Source: Gammaproteobacteria bacterium
GTDB taxonomy: Bacteria > Pseudomonadota > Gammaproteobacteria > DSM-26407
Assembly: GCA_028694565.1 (NCBI GenBank)
Contig: JAQVKR010000168.1
Span: forward strand, 1 to 6,236
Direction of reading: 5' to 3'
DNA length: 6,236 nt
The translations under genes were made by a program, and so were the position numbers. The notes beneath the pieces are model-generated. The model did no database searches and was not told the DNA's origin. It worked only from the letters and a program-made list of their open reading frames with translations. This document shows, piece by piece, positions 1 through 5,437 of this stretch. How positions within the stretch are numbered: the stretch's first letter is position 1; the number at the start of each line of letters is the position of its first letter.

Positions 1-1
1 G

Positions 2-583
2 CTGCTGGACTACGGCGGCGTAATCGCGGACGAGGGGTTTCAGAACGGCCTGAGGGCCCTGTCCCGTGAGCAGTGGCTGGACGAGGGCGCCACGCTGCAG
101 GTCGCCAAGCAGGCCGTGTATGACTCCGGCTTCATCCTCGGCTGGGGAACCGAGGAGGACCTGTGGCGGATGATGCGCGACGGTGCCGGACTGACGGGCA
201 GCGACACGGAACTCACCCGGCGCGTTCTCGACGGGTTCGTGCTGCGTCCCTGGATGCTGGAGCGGGTCCGCCAGCTGCGCGCCCGGGGCTGCCTTACCGT
301 GATTCTCAGCGACCAGTCCCACTGGCTCGACTGGCTCGACCAAAGGGACCACTTCTTTCAGTACTTCGATCACGTGTTCAACAGCTGTCACATGGGAAAG
401 GGCAAGCGCGATCCCGCGCTTTTTCCTGAAATCGCCCGACTGCTCGCGCTGTCACCCGGCGAGATTCTCTTTGTCGACGACATGCAAAGCAACGTGACGC
501 GGGCGCAATCGGCGGGGTGGCAGGCCATTCACTATCGGGACCAGGCCGGCTTCCTGGAGGAGATGGAGCGTCGCTTGGCGTAG
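2..583 (+). CDS. HAD-superfamily (subfamily IA, YihX-like) hydrolase, 5' end outside window
   Basis: The reading frame is open from the first full codon and ends at TAG 581-583; 193 residues are visible and the start lies just upstream of the window. HAD motifs are seen in order (in-window residue numbers): motif I DYGGV with nucleophile Asp3, motif II LSDQS with Ser103, motif III GKGKRDP with Lys near 135, and motif IV FVDD with the Asp pair at 159-160. In motif I the second Asp of the usual DxD is Gly, as in E. coli YihX (FDLGNV), which fits the YihX-like group of small-molecule phosphatases acting on sugar phosphates or nucleotides. The all-alpha cap lies between motifs I and II (about residues 12-85). 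A cytoplasmic, Mg-dependent phosphatase or related hydrolase is expected; the substrate cannot be read from sequence. The gene converges on the tRNA-Ser gene 40 nt downstream and I see no clear terminator between them. The family call is firm. Confidence 0.88.
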   Translation: MLDYGGVIADEGFQNGLRALSREQWLDEGATLQVAKQAVYDSGFILGWGTEEDLWRMMRDGAGLTGSDTELTRRVLDGFVLRPWMLERVRQLRARGCLTVILSDQSHWLDWLDQRDHFFQYFDHVFNSCHMGKGKRDPALFPEIARLLALSPGEILFVDDMQSNVTRAQSAGWQAIHYRDQAGFLEEMERRLA

Positions 584-622
584 GCCCGGGATCGGACGCG
601 GCGGCGCCGGCCGTGGCGAGGC

Positions 623-710
623 TGGCGGAGAGGGAGGGATTCGAACCCCCGGACCCTTGCGGGTCAACGGTTTTCAAGACCGCCGCTTTCGACCGCTCAG
701 CCACCTCTCC
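623..710 (-). tRNA. serT: tRNA-Ser (anticodon UGA)
   Basis: On the minus strand an 88-nt cloverleaf begins at 710 with acceptor GGAGAGG (710-704), pairing with CCTCTCC (633-627). A discriminator G (626) and an encoded CCA (625-623) follow. The anticodon loop reads CTTGAAA with anticodon TGA at 676-674. The T arm contains GGTTCGAATCC, and the long variable arm (GACCCGCAAGGGTC) is diagnostic of class II serine tRNA. It decodes UCN codons, chiefly UCA. The divergent neighbour is yccA; from memory E. coli serT, also tRNA-Ser(UGA), is likewise next to yccA, so this looks like an ancestral arrangement. No T-rich terminator is visible downstream on the minus strand. Confidence 0.97.
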
Positions 711-722
711 GTGAGGCTGGGG

Positions 723-750
723 AGGATAACCCAAAGGCCCGTGCGGGCAA
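723..750 (-). promoter_or_regulatory. Candidate sigma-70 promoter of the tRNA-Ser gene
   Basis: On the minus strand, TTGCCC (750-745, -35) and TATCCT (728-723, -10) are separated by 16 bp, with a C-rich discriminator before the mature tRNA 5' end at 710. The predicted start near 716 would leave a very short 5' leader for RNase P. A GC-rich discriminator is typical of stringently controlled stable-RNA promoters. Each hexamer matches consensus at 4 of 6 positions. Confidence 0.4.
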
Positions 751-774
751 AGCCCGCCCACGCCCGCACCGGGG

Positions 775-802
775 TTGAACGGCCGCCCGCCTCGGGTATC
801 AT
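775..802 (+). promoter_or_regulatory. Candidate sigma-70 promoter of yccA
   Basis: TTGAAC (775-780, -35) and TATCAT (797-802, -10) are separated by 16 bp. The -10 element matches consensus at 5 of 6 positions. The predicted start near 809 gives a leader of about 66 nt before the yccA ATG at 875. Its position between a divergent tRNA gene and yccA fits a dedicated yccA promoter. Confidence 0.5.
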
Positions 803-874
803 GCAGTGAACTTCATTCCCGGCCGACAGTCTCACGCATAGGGAAAATAACTAACCCAGGAGGAAGTACCCGAC

Positions 875-1546
875 ATGTACACGAATCGCGAAGTGGCAGC
901 CGTCCGGTCTACGGATTCGGTGTTTGCGACCAACCGGGTCATTCGCAACACCTACATGCTGCTGTCCATGACGCTGCTGTTCAGCGCCCTGACCGCGGGC
1001 ATCTCCATGGTCTTCAACCTGCCCCATCCGGGCATGATCCTGACCCTGGTGGGCTATTTCGGCCTGCTGTTCCTGACCACCAAGTTCCGCAACAGCGGCC
1101 TGGGCGTGGTGTTCGTGTTCGCCCTCACCGGCTTCATGGGCCTGACCCTCGGCCCCATCCTCAGCGCCTACCTGAGCCTGCCCAACGGCGCCCAGCTGGT
1201 GATGACCGCGCTCGGCGGCACCGGCATCATCTTCATCGGCCTGTCCGCCTACGCCCTGACCACCCGCAAGGACTTCAGCTTCATGGCGGGGTTCCTGATG
1301 AGCGGCATCCTGGTGGCGTTCCTGGCGGGGATCGGCGCGGCCATCTTCAACATCCCGGCCCTGGCGCTGGGGGTCTCGGCGATGTTCGTGCTGCTGATGT
1401 CGGCGCTCATCCTGTTCGAGACCAGCAATATCATCCACGGGGGCGAGACCAACTACATCATGGCCACCGTCTCCCTCTACGTGGCCATCTACAACCTGTT
1501 CCTGAGCCTGCTGCACCTGCTCGGCGCCTTCAGCGGCGACGACTGA
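875..1546 (+). CDS. yccA: YccA-like Bax inhibitor-1 family membrane protein (modulator of FtsH)
   Basis: This 223-aa protein has a short soluble N-terminus and about seven hydrophobic segments (roughly residues 26-47, 53-70, 76-98, 106-129, 135-158, 162-182 and 193-217), the usual architecture of bacterial Bax inhibitor-1/UPF0005 proteins. It aligns along its length with E. coli YccA (about 219 aa), including the N-terminal RNTY motif, the GPIL motif, SAY.LTTRKD (124-133), and FETSNIIHGGETNYI (181-195) followed by SLY. E. coli YccA is an inner-membrane protein that is a substrate and modulator of the FtsH protease; the same role is inferred here. The ATG is preceded by a strong AGGAGG at 858-863, though the 11-nt spacing is slightly long. 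A promoter is proposed at 775-802 and a perfect hairpin terminator starts 14 nt after the stop, so the gene looks monocistronic. Confidence 0.95.
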   Translation: MYTNREVAAVRSTDSVFATNRVIRNTYMLLSMTLLFSALTAGISMVFNLPHPGMILTLVGYFGLLFLTTKFRNSGLGVVFVFALTGFMGLTLGPILSAYLSLPNGAQLVMTALGGTGIIFIGLSAYALTTRKDFSFMAGFLMSGILVAFLAGIGAAIFNIPALALGVSAMFVLLMSALILFETSNIIHGGETNYIMATVSLYVAIYNLFLSLLHLLGAFSGDD

Positions 1547-1560
1547 GTCGGCGGGAGCCC

Positions 1561-1600
1561 CATAAAAAAACCCCGGCCATGCGGCCGGGGTTTTTTTATG
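1561..1600. terminator. Bidirectional intrinsic terminator between yccA and the convergent 181-aa gene
   Basis: A perfect 18-bp inverted repeat (arms 1561-1578 and 1583-1600) surrounds a 4-nt loop at 1579-1582. The GC core is CCCCGGCC/GGCCGGGG, flanked by seven A on the left and seven T on the right. Each strand therefore has a GC-rich hairpin followed by a U-tract. It sits between the yccA stop (1546) and the stop of the convergent gene (1623) and should end both transcripts. Confidence 0.95.
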
Positions 1601-1622
1601 CGCCCCGGGGAGGCGGCGGGCC

Positions 1623-2168
1623 TCACGCCAGCTGATCGTTGAAGGACTTGCGCATGAGCTTGAAGGCCTCGGGCGCCTCGATCTCGGCGACCTGCTCGCG
1701 GATCCACTTGTCGCTCTCCTCGCCCACCGCCTCGGCGACCCGGTCGGCCAGATAGCGGTTGAAGCTGTAGCCGGGGCCGTCCTCGCCGTAGGTGAGGCCG
1801 GCGTAGTCGGCGGAGCGCTGGTTGACCAGATCGATGAACAGGCTCTTGTAGTCGCCGGGTCCGGCAAGGTCGGTGATGTTCTCCTCGACGATCTCGGCGA
1901 AGCGCAGCGCCATGCGGGTGATGAGGCGCTGGCGATCCTCCTCCTCCATCAGGCCGTAGGCGGTCCGGTCGGCGGCCTGCAGCTGGTAGGCCAGGAACTC
2001 CATCACGATGCCGAAGCGTTGACGGTTCTCGGTGATGGGGAAGTTTTCCGCTTCCAGGTGTTCCAGCCGGTTCATGGCGATTTTCCAGCCGTTGAAGGCC
2101 AGCACGCTGGCGATCTCCTCCGGCGACTTGGGCTGATCGCTCTTGTACCATTTGCTCTTGATGCGCAC
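1623..2168 (-). CDS. Conserved-looking hypothetical protein, 181 aa, all-helical
   Basis: I do not recognise the family. The 181-aa product is soluble, rich in Glu, Arg and Ala, has no cysteine and no signal peptide or membrane segment. Predicted features are a basic N-terminus (KSKWYKS), a helical body (about 16-100), an aromatic/glycine stretch around GEDGPGYSFNRYL (128-140), and a final charged helix ending LMRKSFNDQLA. The start is GTG at 2168, preceded on the minus strand by GAGGG with 8-nt spacing. It is transcribed divergently from the 348-aa gene across a shared AT-rich promoter region and ends at the strong terminator after yccA. It is therefore monocistronic and possibly co-regulated with its divergent neighbour. 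Coding is supported by GC-rich third positions and an internal composition typical of a real protein. Function unknown. Confidence 0.8.
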   Translation of the reverse strand: MRIKSKWYKSDQPKSPEEIASVLAFNGWKIAMNRLEHLEAENFPITENRQRFGIVMEFLAYQLQAADRTAYGLMEEEDRQRLITRMALRFAEIVEENITDLAGPGDYKSLFIDLVNQRSADYAGLTYGEDGPGYSFNRYLADRVAEAVGEESDKWIREQVAEIEAPEAFKLMRKSFNDQLA

Positions 2169-2193
2169 GCTCGATTCCCTCTACCCAGGAACA

Positions 2194-2218
2194 CCGGCGG
2201 AACCGCTTCGTCCGCCGG
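2194..2218. repeat. 8-bp GC-rich inverted repeat between divergent genes
   Basis: CCGGCGGA (2194-2201) and TCCGCCGG (2211-2218) are perfect inverted copies around a 9-nt spacer. The repeat lies 26 nt upstream of the GTG of the 181-aa gene, inside its predicted leader. No T-run follows on either strand, so an operator or leader hairpin is more likely than a terminator. Confidence 0.5.
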
Positions 2219-2238
2219 CTAGTCTTAGTGGAGGGCGT

Positions 2239-2267
2239 ATGCTAACTTTTTTTAAATCCAGAGTAAA
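2239..2267 (-). promoter_or_regulatory. Candidate promoter of the 181-aa gene in an AT-rich divergent region
   Basis: On the minus strand TTTACT (2267-2262) and TAGCAT (2244-2239) have a 17-bp spacer that includes an A-run. Each hexamer matches consensus at 4 of 6 positions. The region from about 2238 to 2282 is much richer in A and T than its surroundings, as expected for a promoter zone serving both divergent genes. I could not fix a convincing plus-strand promoter for the 348-aa gene in the same stretch. Confidence 0.3.
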
Positions 2268-2302
2268 ACGCTCAGAAATAAACGGCTCTACGGAGTGCGA
2301 CC

Positions 2303-3349
2303 ATGCGGAATTTCGACCGGCTGGTGGAGACGGTGCAGCGGAACTGCCATGTCTCCGATGCGCGCTATGCAGGCAACTACTCCATGTGCACCTTCCTGTT
2401 GAAGATGCGCGAGTACTACCGCTGGGAACGGGGATTCTCCCCCGGGGTCAGCCTGCCCCACGAGGAGGTCGGCGAATGGCTGCAGGCGCGGGAGCGCCTG
2501 TGGCAGGAGATCGAGAATGAGGGCTTCGGTCCGGTGGCCATCGACGGCCACCATCTGGATCCCTTCGACAGCCACGGCATCAACCAGCTGCTCGCGCCCG
2601 AAAGCCTGGTCTACAGCGGCGGCTACGGACGTTTCTCCAAGCCGTTGTTCTTCCTCGCCTGCCTGCGGAGCGAGGAGACGATCCGCGGGTTCCGGGTGCT
2701 GGTCACCGACAACGAGTATGCCCGCGATCTCTCCGCGCCCCCCGCGATGACCCAGGGCCGGACCATCTACGTTCGCCGTGCCGCCGTGCGGCAGATGATC
2801 TGGGAGTCCTACGAATCCTGGCGCTGGCGCCGCAAGGACGGTGCGCTGGAGCGTGCCCTGGCGGAATACGGCTTCGAGGAGGATGCCGAGGCGGCCCTGG
2901 AGCGGATGACCGACGCGGTCCTGGCGCTGGTGAAGGAGCACGAGGTGGGCGAGGCGCTCGCCGGGGAACTGCTGGGCCCCGACTGGGAAGAGCTGGTGAT
3001 GGCGGTGGCGGCGAGCCGCGGCGAGGTCCTGGTCCGCGCCCTGCGCGACCACCTGGCCGACTCGCTGGCCACCCTGCCGCGCCTGCTCGCCGAGGGCGAG
3101 AGCAGCCTCTGGCACTACTACGCGGCAAACCTGACCGGCATGCGCCAGGCCCTGCTGCCGGCGTTCATGCCGGCCTACGAGCGTTGGCTGGACGGCGGCG
3201 GGGACGAGGCCCTGGCGGCGCTCGTCGGGCGTGCCCGGGAGCACTGGGAGCGCCGGGCGCGGATGCTGCTGGAACGTTTCCGATCCGAACCCCGGGCGCT
3301 GATCGCCGAGTTGCAGAGGCTGCCGGAGGCGGAGCTGGCGCTGGCCTGA
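2303..3349 (+). CDS. Conserved hypothetical protein, 348 aa (possibly Sfum_1244-type family)
   Basis: The ATG at 2303 is preceded by ACGGAG (2290-2295) with 7-nt spacing. The soluble 348-aa protein appears to have two parts. The N-terminal half (about 1-175) carries what look like constrained motifs: QRNCHVSDARYAG (12-24), a second Cys at 29, LLKMREYYRWE (32-42), and DGHHLDPFDSHGIN (81-94) with three histidines and three acidic residues. The C-terminal half (about 180-345) is helical and charged, with HEVGEALAGELLG at 213-225. No signal peptide or membrane segment is seen. It resembles, from memory, an uncharacterised family named after Sfum_1244 of Syntrophobacter; I could not verify this and assign no function. 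It faces the Cas6-like/DsrC-like operon convergently and is divergent from the 181-aa gene. The Cys/His/Asp clusters could bind a metal, which is inference only. Confidence 0.82.
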   Translation: MRNFDRLVETVQRNCHVSDARYAGNYSMCTFLLKMREYYRWERGFSPGVSLPHEEVGEWLQARERLWQEIENEGFGPVAIDGHHLDPFDSHGINQLLAPESLVYSGGYGRFSKPLFFLACLRSEETIRGFRVLVTDNEYARDLSAPPAMTQGRTIYVRRAAVRQMIWESYESWRWRRKDGALERALAEYGFEEDAEAALERMTDAVLALVKEHEVGEALAGELLGPDWEELVMAVAASRGEVLVRALRDHLADSLATLPRLLAEGESSLWHYYAANLTGMRQALLPAFMPAYERWLDGGGDEALAALVGRAREHWERRARMLLERFRSEPRALIAELQRLPEAELALA

Positions 3350-3373
3350 CCCCGGGCCGGCGGTCGGAACAAA

Positions 3374-3396
3374 GCGGGGCGCCCGCAGCGCCCCGC
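3374..3396 (-). terminator. Hairpin terminator downstream of the DsrC-like gene
   Basis: A 9-bp perfect stem, GCGGGGCGC (3374-3382) with GCGCCCCGC (3388-3396), closes a 5-nt loop. Read on the minus strand it is followed by TTTGTT, a short U-tract, 26 nt after the DsrC-like stop. On the plus strand it lacks a T-tail, so it is better placed to end the minus-strand operon than the 348-aa gene, though it may act on both. Confidence 0.55.
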
Positions 3397-3421
3397 CCTG
3401 CTCCAGGCGGATGGCCGCGTA

Positions 3422-3760
3422 TCAGTAACCGCCCTTGCGCCGGGTTTCCGGCAGGCCGCCGATCTTGCTGGACTGCTTGGCCGGCCCGCGGGGGAAGAGC
3501 TGGTAGAGGCTGTTCTGGCTGGTTTCCGGCCCCCACACATCCTTGAAGTGCTTGACCATGTTGCGCTCGTTCGGCTGGTTGCCGTTGTTGTTGTAGAACT
3601 CCTCGCGCATGTAGTTGATGATTTCCCAGGCCTTGTCGCTCAGCTCAACACCCTCGGCCGCGGCGATGACGCCGGCCACTTCCTTGGTCCACTCCTCGCC
3701 GTTGACCAGGTAGCCGTTGGCGTCCGCTTCGATGGTGCTGCCGTTCACTTCGTAGTTCAT
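3422..3760 (-). CDS. DsrC/TusE-family sulfur-relay-like protein lacking all cysteines
   Basis: This 112-aa protein has the length and layout of the DsrC/TusE/DsvC family: an N-terminal beta-hairpin (YEVNGSTIEADANGYL, 3-18), conserved Trp24 and Trp45, the helix EIINYMREEFY (46-56), a central helical region, and the C-terminal signature LYQLFPRGPAKQ (85-96) followed by GGLP (101-104). DsrC carries sulfur on two Cys of its C-terminal arm and TusE on the penultimate Cys only. Here the first position is Ser98 (KQSSK), the penultimate residue is Gly111 in a basic ending RRKGGY, and there is no Cys anywhere. It cannot form the DsrC trisulfide or a TusE persulfide. It best fits the cysteine-less regulatory paralogues known as RspA. 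The ATG follows GAGGGAG with 5-nt spacing. It is the last gene before a terminator, 141 nt after the Cas6-like gene. A regulatory or scaffold role, perhaps binding nucleic acid, is inferred. Confidence 0.92.
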   Translation of the reverse strand: MNYEVNGSTIEADANGYLVNGEEWTKEVAGVIAAAEGVELSDKAWEIINYMREEFYNNNGNQPNERNMVKHFKDVWGPETSQNSLYQLFPRGPAKQSSKIGGLPETRRKGGY

Positions 3761-3901
3761 CGTTTCTCCCTCGTTGTTGCCTCAGTCCCGAAACCCGCTG
3801 CGGCCGCCGGTGGTGCGGAAATCCTCTCCCCCGGGGACTGGCGGGCGGTCCGGGGCCGCGTCGGGCTTGTGACTGTCGTCGTTGCTGCGTTGAAAAAACC
3901 G

Positions 3902-4588
3902 TTACAGGAGCGTTTCGTCCGCCTTCTTCACTCCCTTGTGGGGAATGAACACACCACAACCCAGCTTCCGGGCGGGACCGATTCCAACCTGCTGCAGGCG
4001 GATGGAATCGGCCGGTTTCAGGTCGGCGAGCATGAGGCTGCGGGTGTGCAGCTCGCCCGTCGGCGTGCGGATGGCGTGGCCGCGGCCGCACATCACCTTC
4101 TTCACCTGCACGCCCAGGGCACGCAGTTCCGCCACGATCCGGTGCAGGAACTCATCCTCCGCCTCGTCGGCCGGTCCCACCACGTAGCGGGCGAAGAGCG
4201 TGGTGCCGGCGCTCAAGGGCCGCACCGTGCCTTCCCCGATGTGCAGCTCATGGCCGCCGATGTCGAGCGTCCGTCCGGTGAGCGCCCGGGCGGCCTCGAC
4301 CCGGTGGGCGGGCAGCCGCAGCGTGAAGCGGGTACGCCGGGAGAGGTAGATGACATCGTCGGCGCCGCTTTCGGGCCGGTACCAGCCGTTGCCCGATTCC
4401 GCGCCGTGGATGGTGTGGAGCGCCGCACCGGCCTCGGACCCGAACCAGGGCAGCACCCGGCTGACCTCGGTGTAGAGGGCGTGGGCGTGGTCCACCGGGA
4501 GGGCGCGGCAGTCGATGCGGAAACTCAGATCCACGATATCGCCGGGCACCGGGCCCGCGGCCCGCTCATCGTCCTCTTCCCAGTACAT
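3902..4588 (-). CDS. cas6: Cas6/Cmx6-like RAMP protein (type I-MYXAN Cas6 family), stand-alone
   Basis: The 228-aa product resembles the Cas6/Cmx6 family of CRISPR RNA endoribonucleases. The N-terminal domain has a DLSFRIDCRALPVDHAHALY-type start with His34 and His36 followed by SRVLPWF (43-49), where Cas6 proteins often place their catalytic His. SRRTRFTLRLP (83-93) and GRTLDIGGHELHIGE (105-119) complete the first ferredoxin-like half. A second half (about 130-228) ends in GIGPARKLGCG (202-212) followed by FIPHK, an exact match to the GhGxxxxxGhG RNA-binding loop of Cas6. In CRISPR systems Cas6 cuts precursor crRNA at repeats. No repeat array, spacer or other cas gene is present here, so its RNA target is unknown. 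GGGAGG precedes the ATG by 5 nt; the upstream 235-aa gene ends only 18 nt away, indicating an operon, and a DsrC-like gene follows. RNA binding is a strong prediction; cleavage and CRISPR function are not shown. Confidence 0.85.
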   Translation of the reverse strand: MYWEEDDERAAGPVPGDIVDLSFRIDCRALPVDHAHALYTEVSRVLPWFGSEAGAALHTIHGAESGNGWYRPESGADDVIYLSRRTRFTLRLPAHRVEAARALTGRTLDIGGHELHIGEGTVRPLSAGTTLFARYVVGPADEAEDEFLHRIVAELRALGVQVKKVMCGRGHAIRTPTGELHTRSLMLADLKPADSIRLQQVGIGPARKLGCGVFIPHKGVKKADETLL

Positions 4589-4606
4589 CTCAGCCTCCCG
4601 CCGGTG

Positions 4607-5314
4607 TCACTGCACCGGCAGCCGCGCGCGCAGGGCGTCGCGGTCGTACCACCAGTTGCCCCGGACCAGCTTCTCCAGGGCCTGCCCCAGGTGGGGCAGA
4701 AAATGTTCGGGGTTGTTCAGCCCCAGCCGATCGACCCAGAACCCGAATTCCGCCTGGCTGTCCACCATGCTGTGGGCCTTGGCCACTTCCGCCATCTGCG
4801 CGGCGGTGAAATCGCGCAGCCCCTCTCCCGCCTTGCCCTGGCCGCGGGTGCACGCCAGGTAGTAGGCGGTTGCGGCCGCCACGGCGGCGGTATCACCGCC
4901 GGGCGGGGACTCCTCCACCAGGTGGCGGAGCATGATGGCGCTGATCTCGGGGTCGATGGGATAGGTGACCGCCAGCCAGATGCCCTGGCCCAGGGCTTCC
5001 AGGGACGCCTCCTGATCGGACTCGAACAGTACGTCACTGGCCTCGACGGCGCCTTCCCAGTTTTCCAGGCCGACGAACATGTCGAAGGCCTCGCGGGCGA
5101 CGTCCCAGGCCTCCGCACCCCGCTCCAGGCGATTGAGCACCCGGCCCTTCTCCACCAGCCGGTGGGCGCGCAGGCTCGGGTCACCCGTCTCCGGGAGCTC
5201 GAGCAGCTCGGCGTCCACCTCCGCCAGCTGGCGCTCCAGCGCTCCCCGGGTCTCCGTATCCACTTCGAGCGGGCCGGTCAGGCCGGGAAAACGCTTCTCG
5301 GTTTCGTGATTCAT
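4607..5314 (-). CDS. Hypothetical protein, 235 aa, helical-repeat (TPR-like) architecture
   Basis: I do not recognise the family. The ATG at 5314 is chosen because GGAG lies 6 nt upstream; an in-frame TTG at 5320 would overlap that spacing and is unlikely. The product is acidic, soluble and mostly alpha-helical. A polar N-terminus (1-22) leads to the helix RGALERQLAEVDAELLEL (23-40), then paired helices around HRLVEKGRVLNRLERGAEAW (51-70) and DVAREAFDMFVGLENWEGAV (71-90) with the small/large residue spacing of TPR-like hairpins. An Ala-rich segment (142-155) and a conserved-looking C-terminal end FGFWVDRLGLNNPEHFLPHLG (190-210) plus GNWWYDRDALRARLP follow. It contains a single Cys (155). The Cas6-like gene starts 18 nt downstream, so the two are almost certainly cotranscribed. 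A protein-interaction or scaffold role is inferred from architecture only. Confidence 0.8.
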   Translation of the reverse strand: MNHETEKRFPGLTGPLEVDTETRGALERQLAEVDAELLELPETGDPSLRAHRLVEKGRVLNRLERGAEAWDVAREAFDMFVGLENWEGAVEASDVLFESDQEASLEALGQGIWLAVTYPIDPEISAIMLRHLVEESPPGGDTAAVAAATAYYLACTRGQGKAGEGLRDFTAAQMAEVAKAHSMVDSQAEFGFWVDRLGLNNPEHFLPHLGQALEKLVRGNWWYDRDALRARLPVQ

Positions 5315-5365
5315 TATCAACTCCGGGGCATAACGAACTGATGCAACACGCTTTTGTTTCTTCCT

Positions 5366-5388
5366 GGAGCGGAGGGTCGTGACGCTCC
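5366..5388. repeat. Imperfect hairpin in the gap between the 59-aa and 235-aa genes
   Basis: GGAGCG (5366-5371) and CGCTCC (5383-5388) are inverted copies around an 11-nt loop. No T-tract follows on either strand. It lies in the 123-nt gap within the proposed operon and could be an mRNA processing or stability element. The assignment is weak. Confidence 0.25.
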
Positions 5389-5437
5389 GGCGGATGGCCG
5401 GCCGGCGACGCTCAACGCCCGGATCAGGGCTCTTCCT

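Noticed and set aside
623..710. tRNA gene as an integration site for a mobile element
   Set aside because: tRNA-Ser genes are common att sites, but no integrase and no direct repeat of the tRNA 3' end is seen in the window, and the flanking genes look like core chromosome.
378..761. Open frames crossing the tRNA-Ser gene on both strands
   Set aside because: Peptides such as [12 protein letters not shown] and [16 protein letters not shown] are the well-known false translations of serine tRNA genes.
775..1635. 286-codon plus-strand frame overlapping yccA
   Set aside because: Out-of-frame shadow of yccA with Arg/His/Pro-rich composition, reading through the terminator.
851..1867. 338-codon open frame on the minus strand across yccA
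   Set aside because: It runs through the terminator hairpin and is antisense to yccA, whose homology is certain. Its product is repetitive (Gln, His, Gly) and not protein-like.
2288..3244. 318-codon open frame on the minus strand opposite the 348-aa gene
   Set aside because: Antisense shadow; the plus-strand gene has the RBS and motif-like conservation. The minus product is Gln/Ala/Gly rich with no recognisable domain.
3548..5341. 597-codon open frame on the plus strand
   Set aside because: It is the antisense shadow of the DsrC-like, Cas6-like and 235-aa genes, all of which have recognisable motifs or good RBS-linked starts. Its product is a low-complexity mix of Gly, Val, His and Gln with no domain, as GC-rich antisense frames often give.
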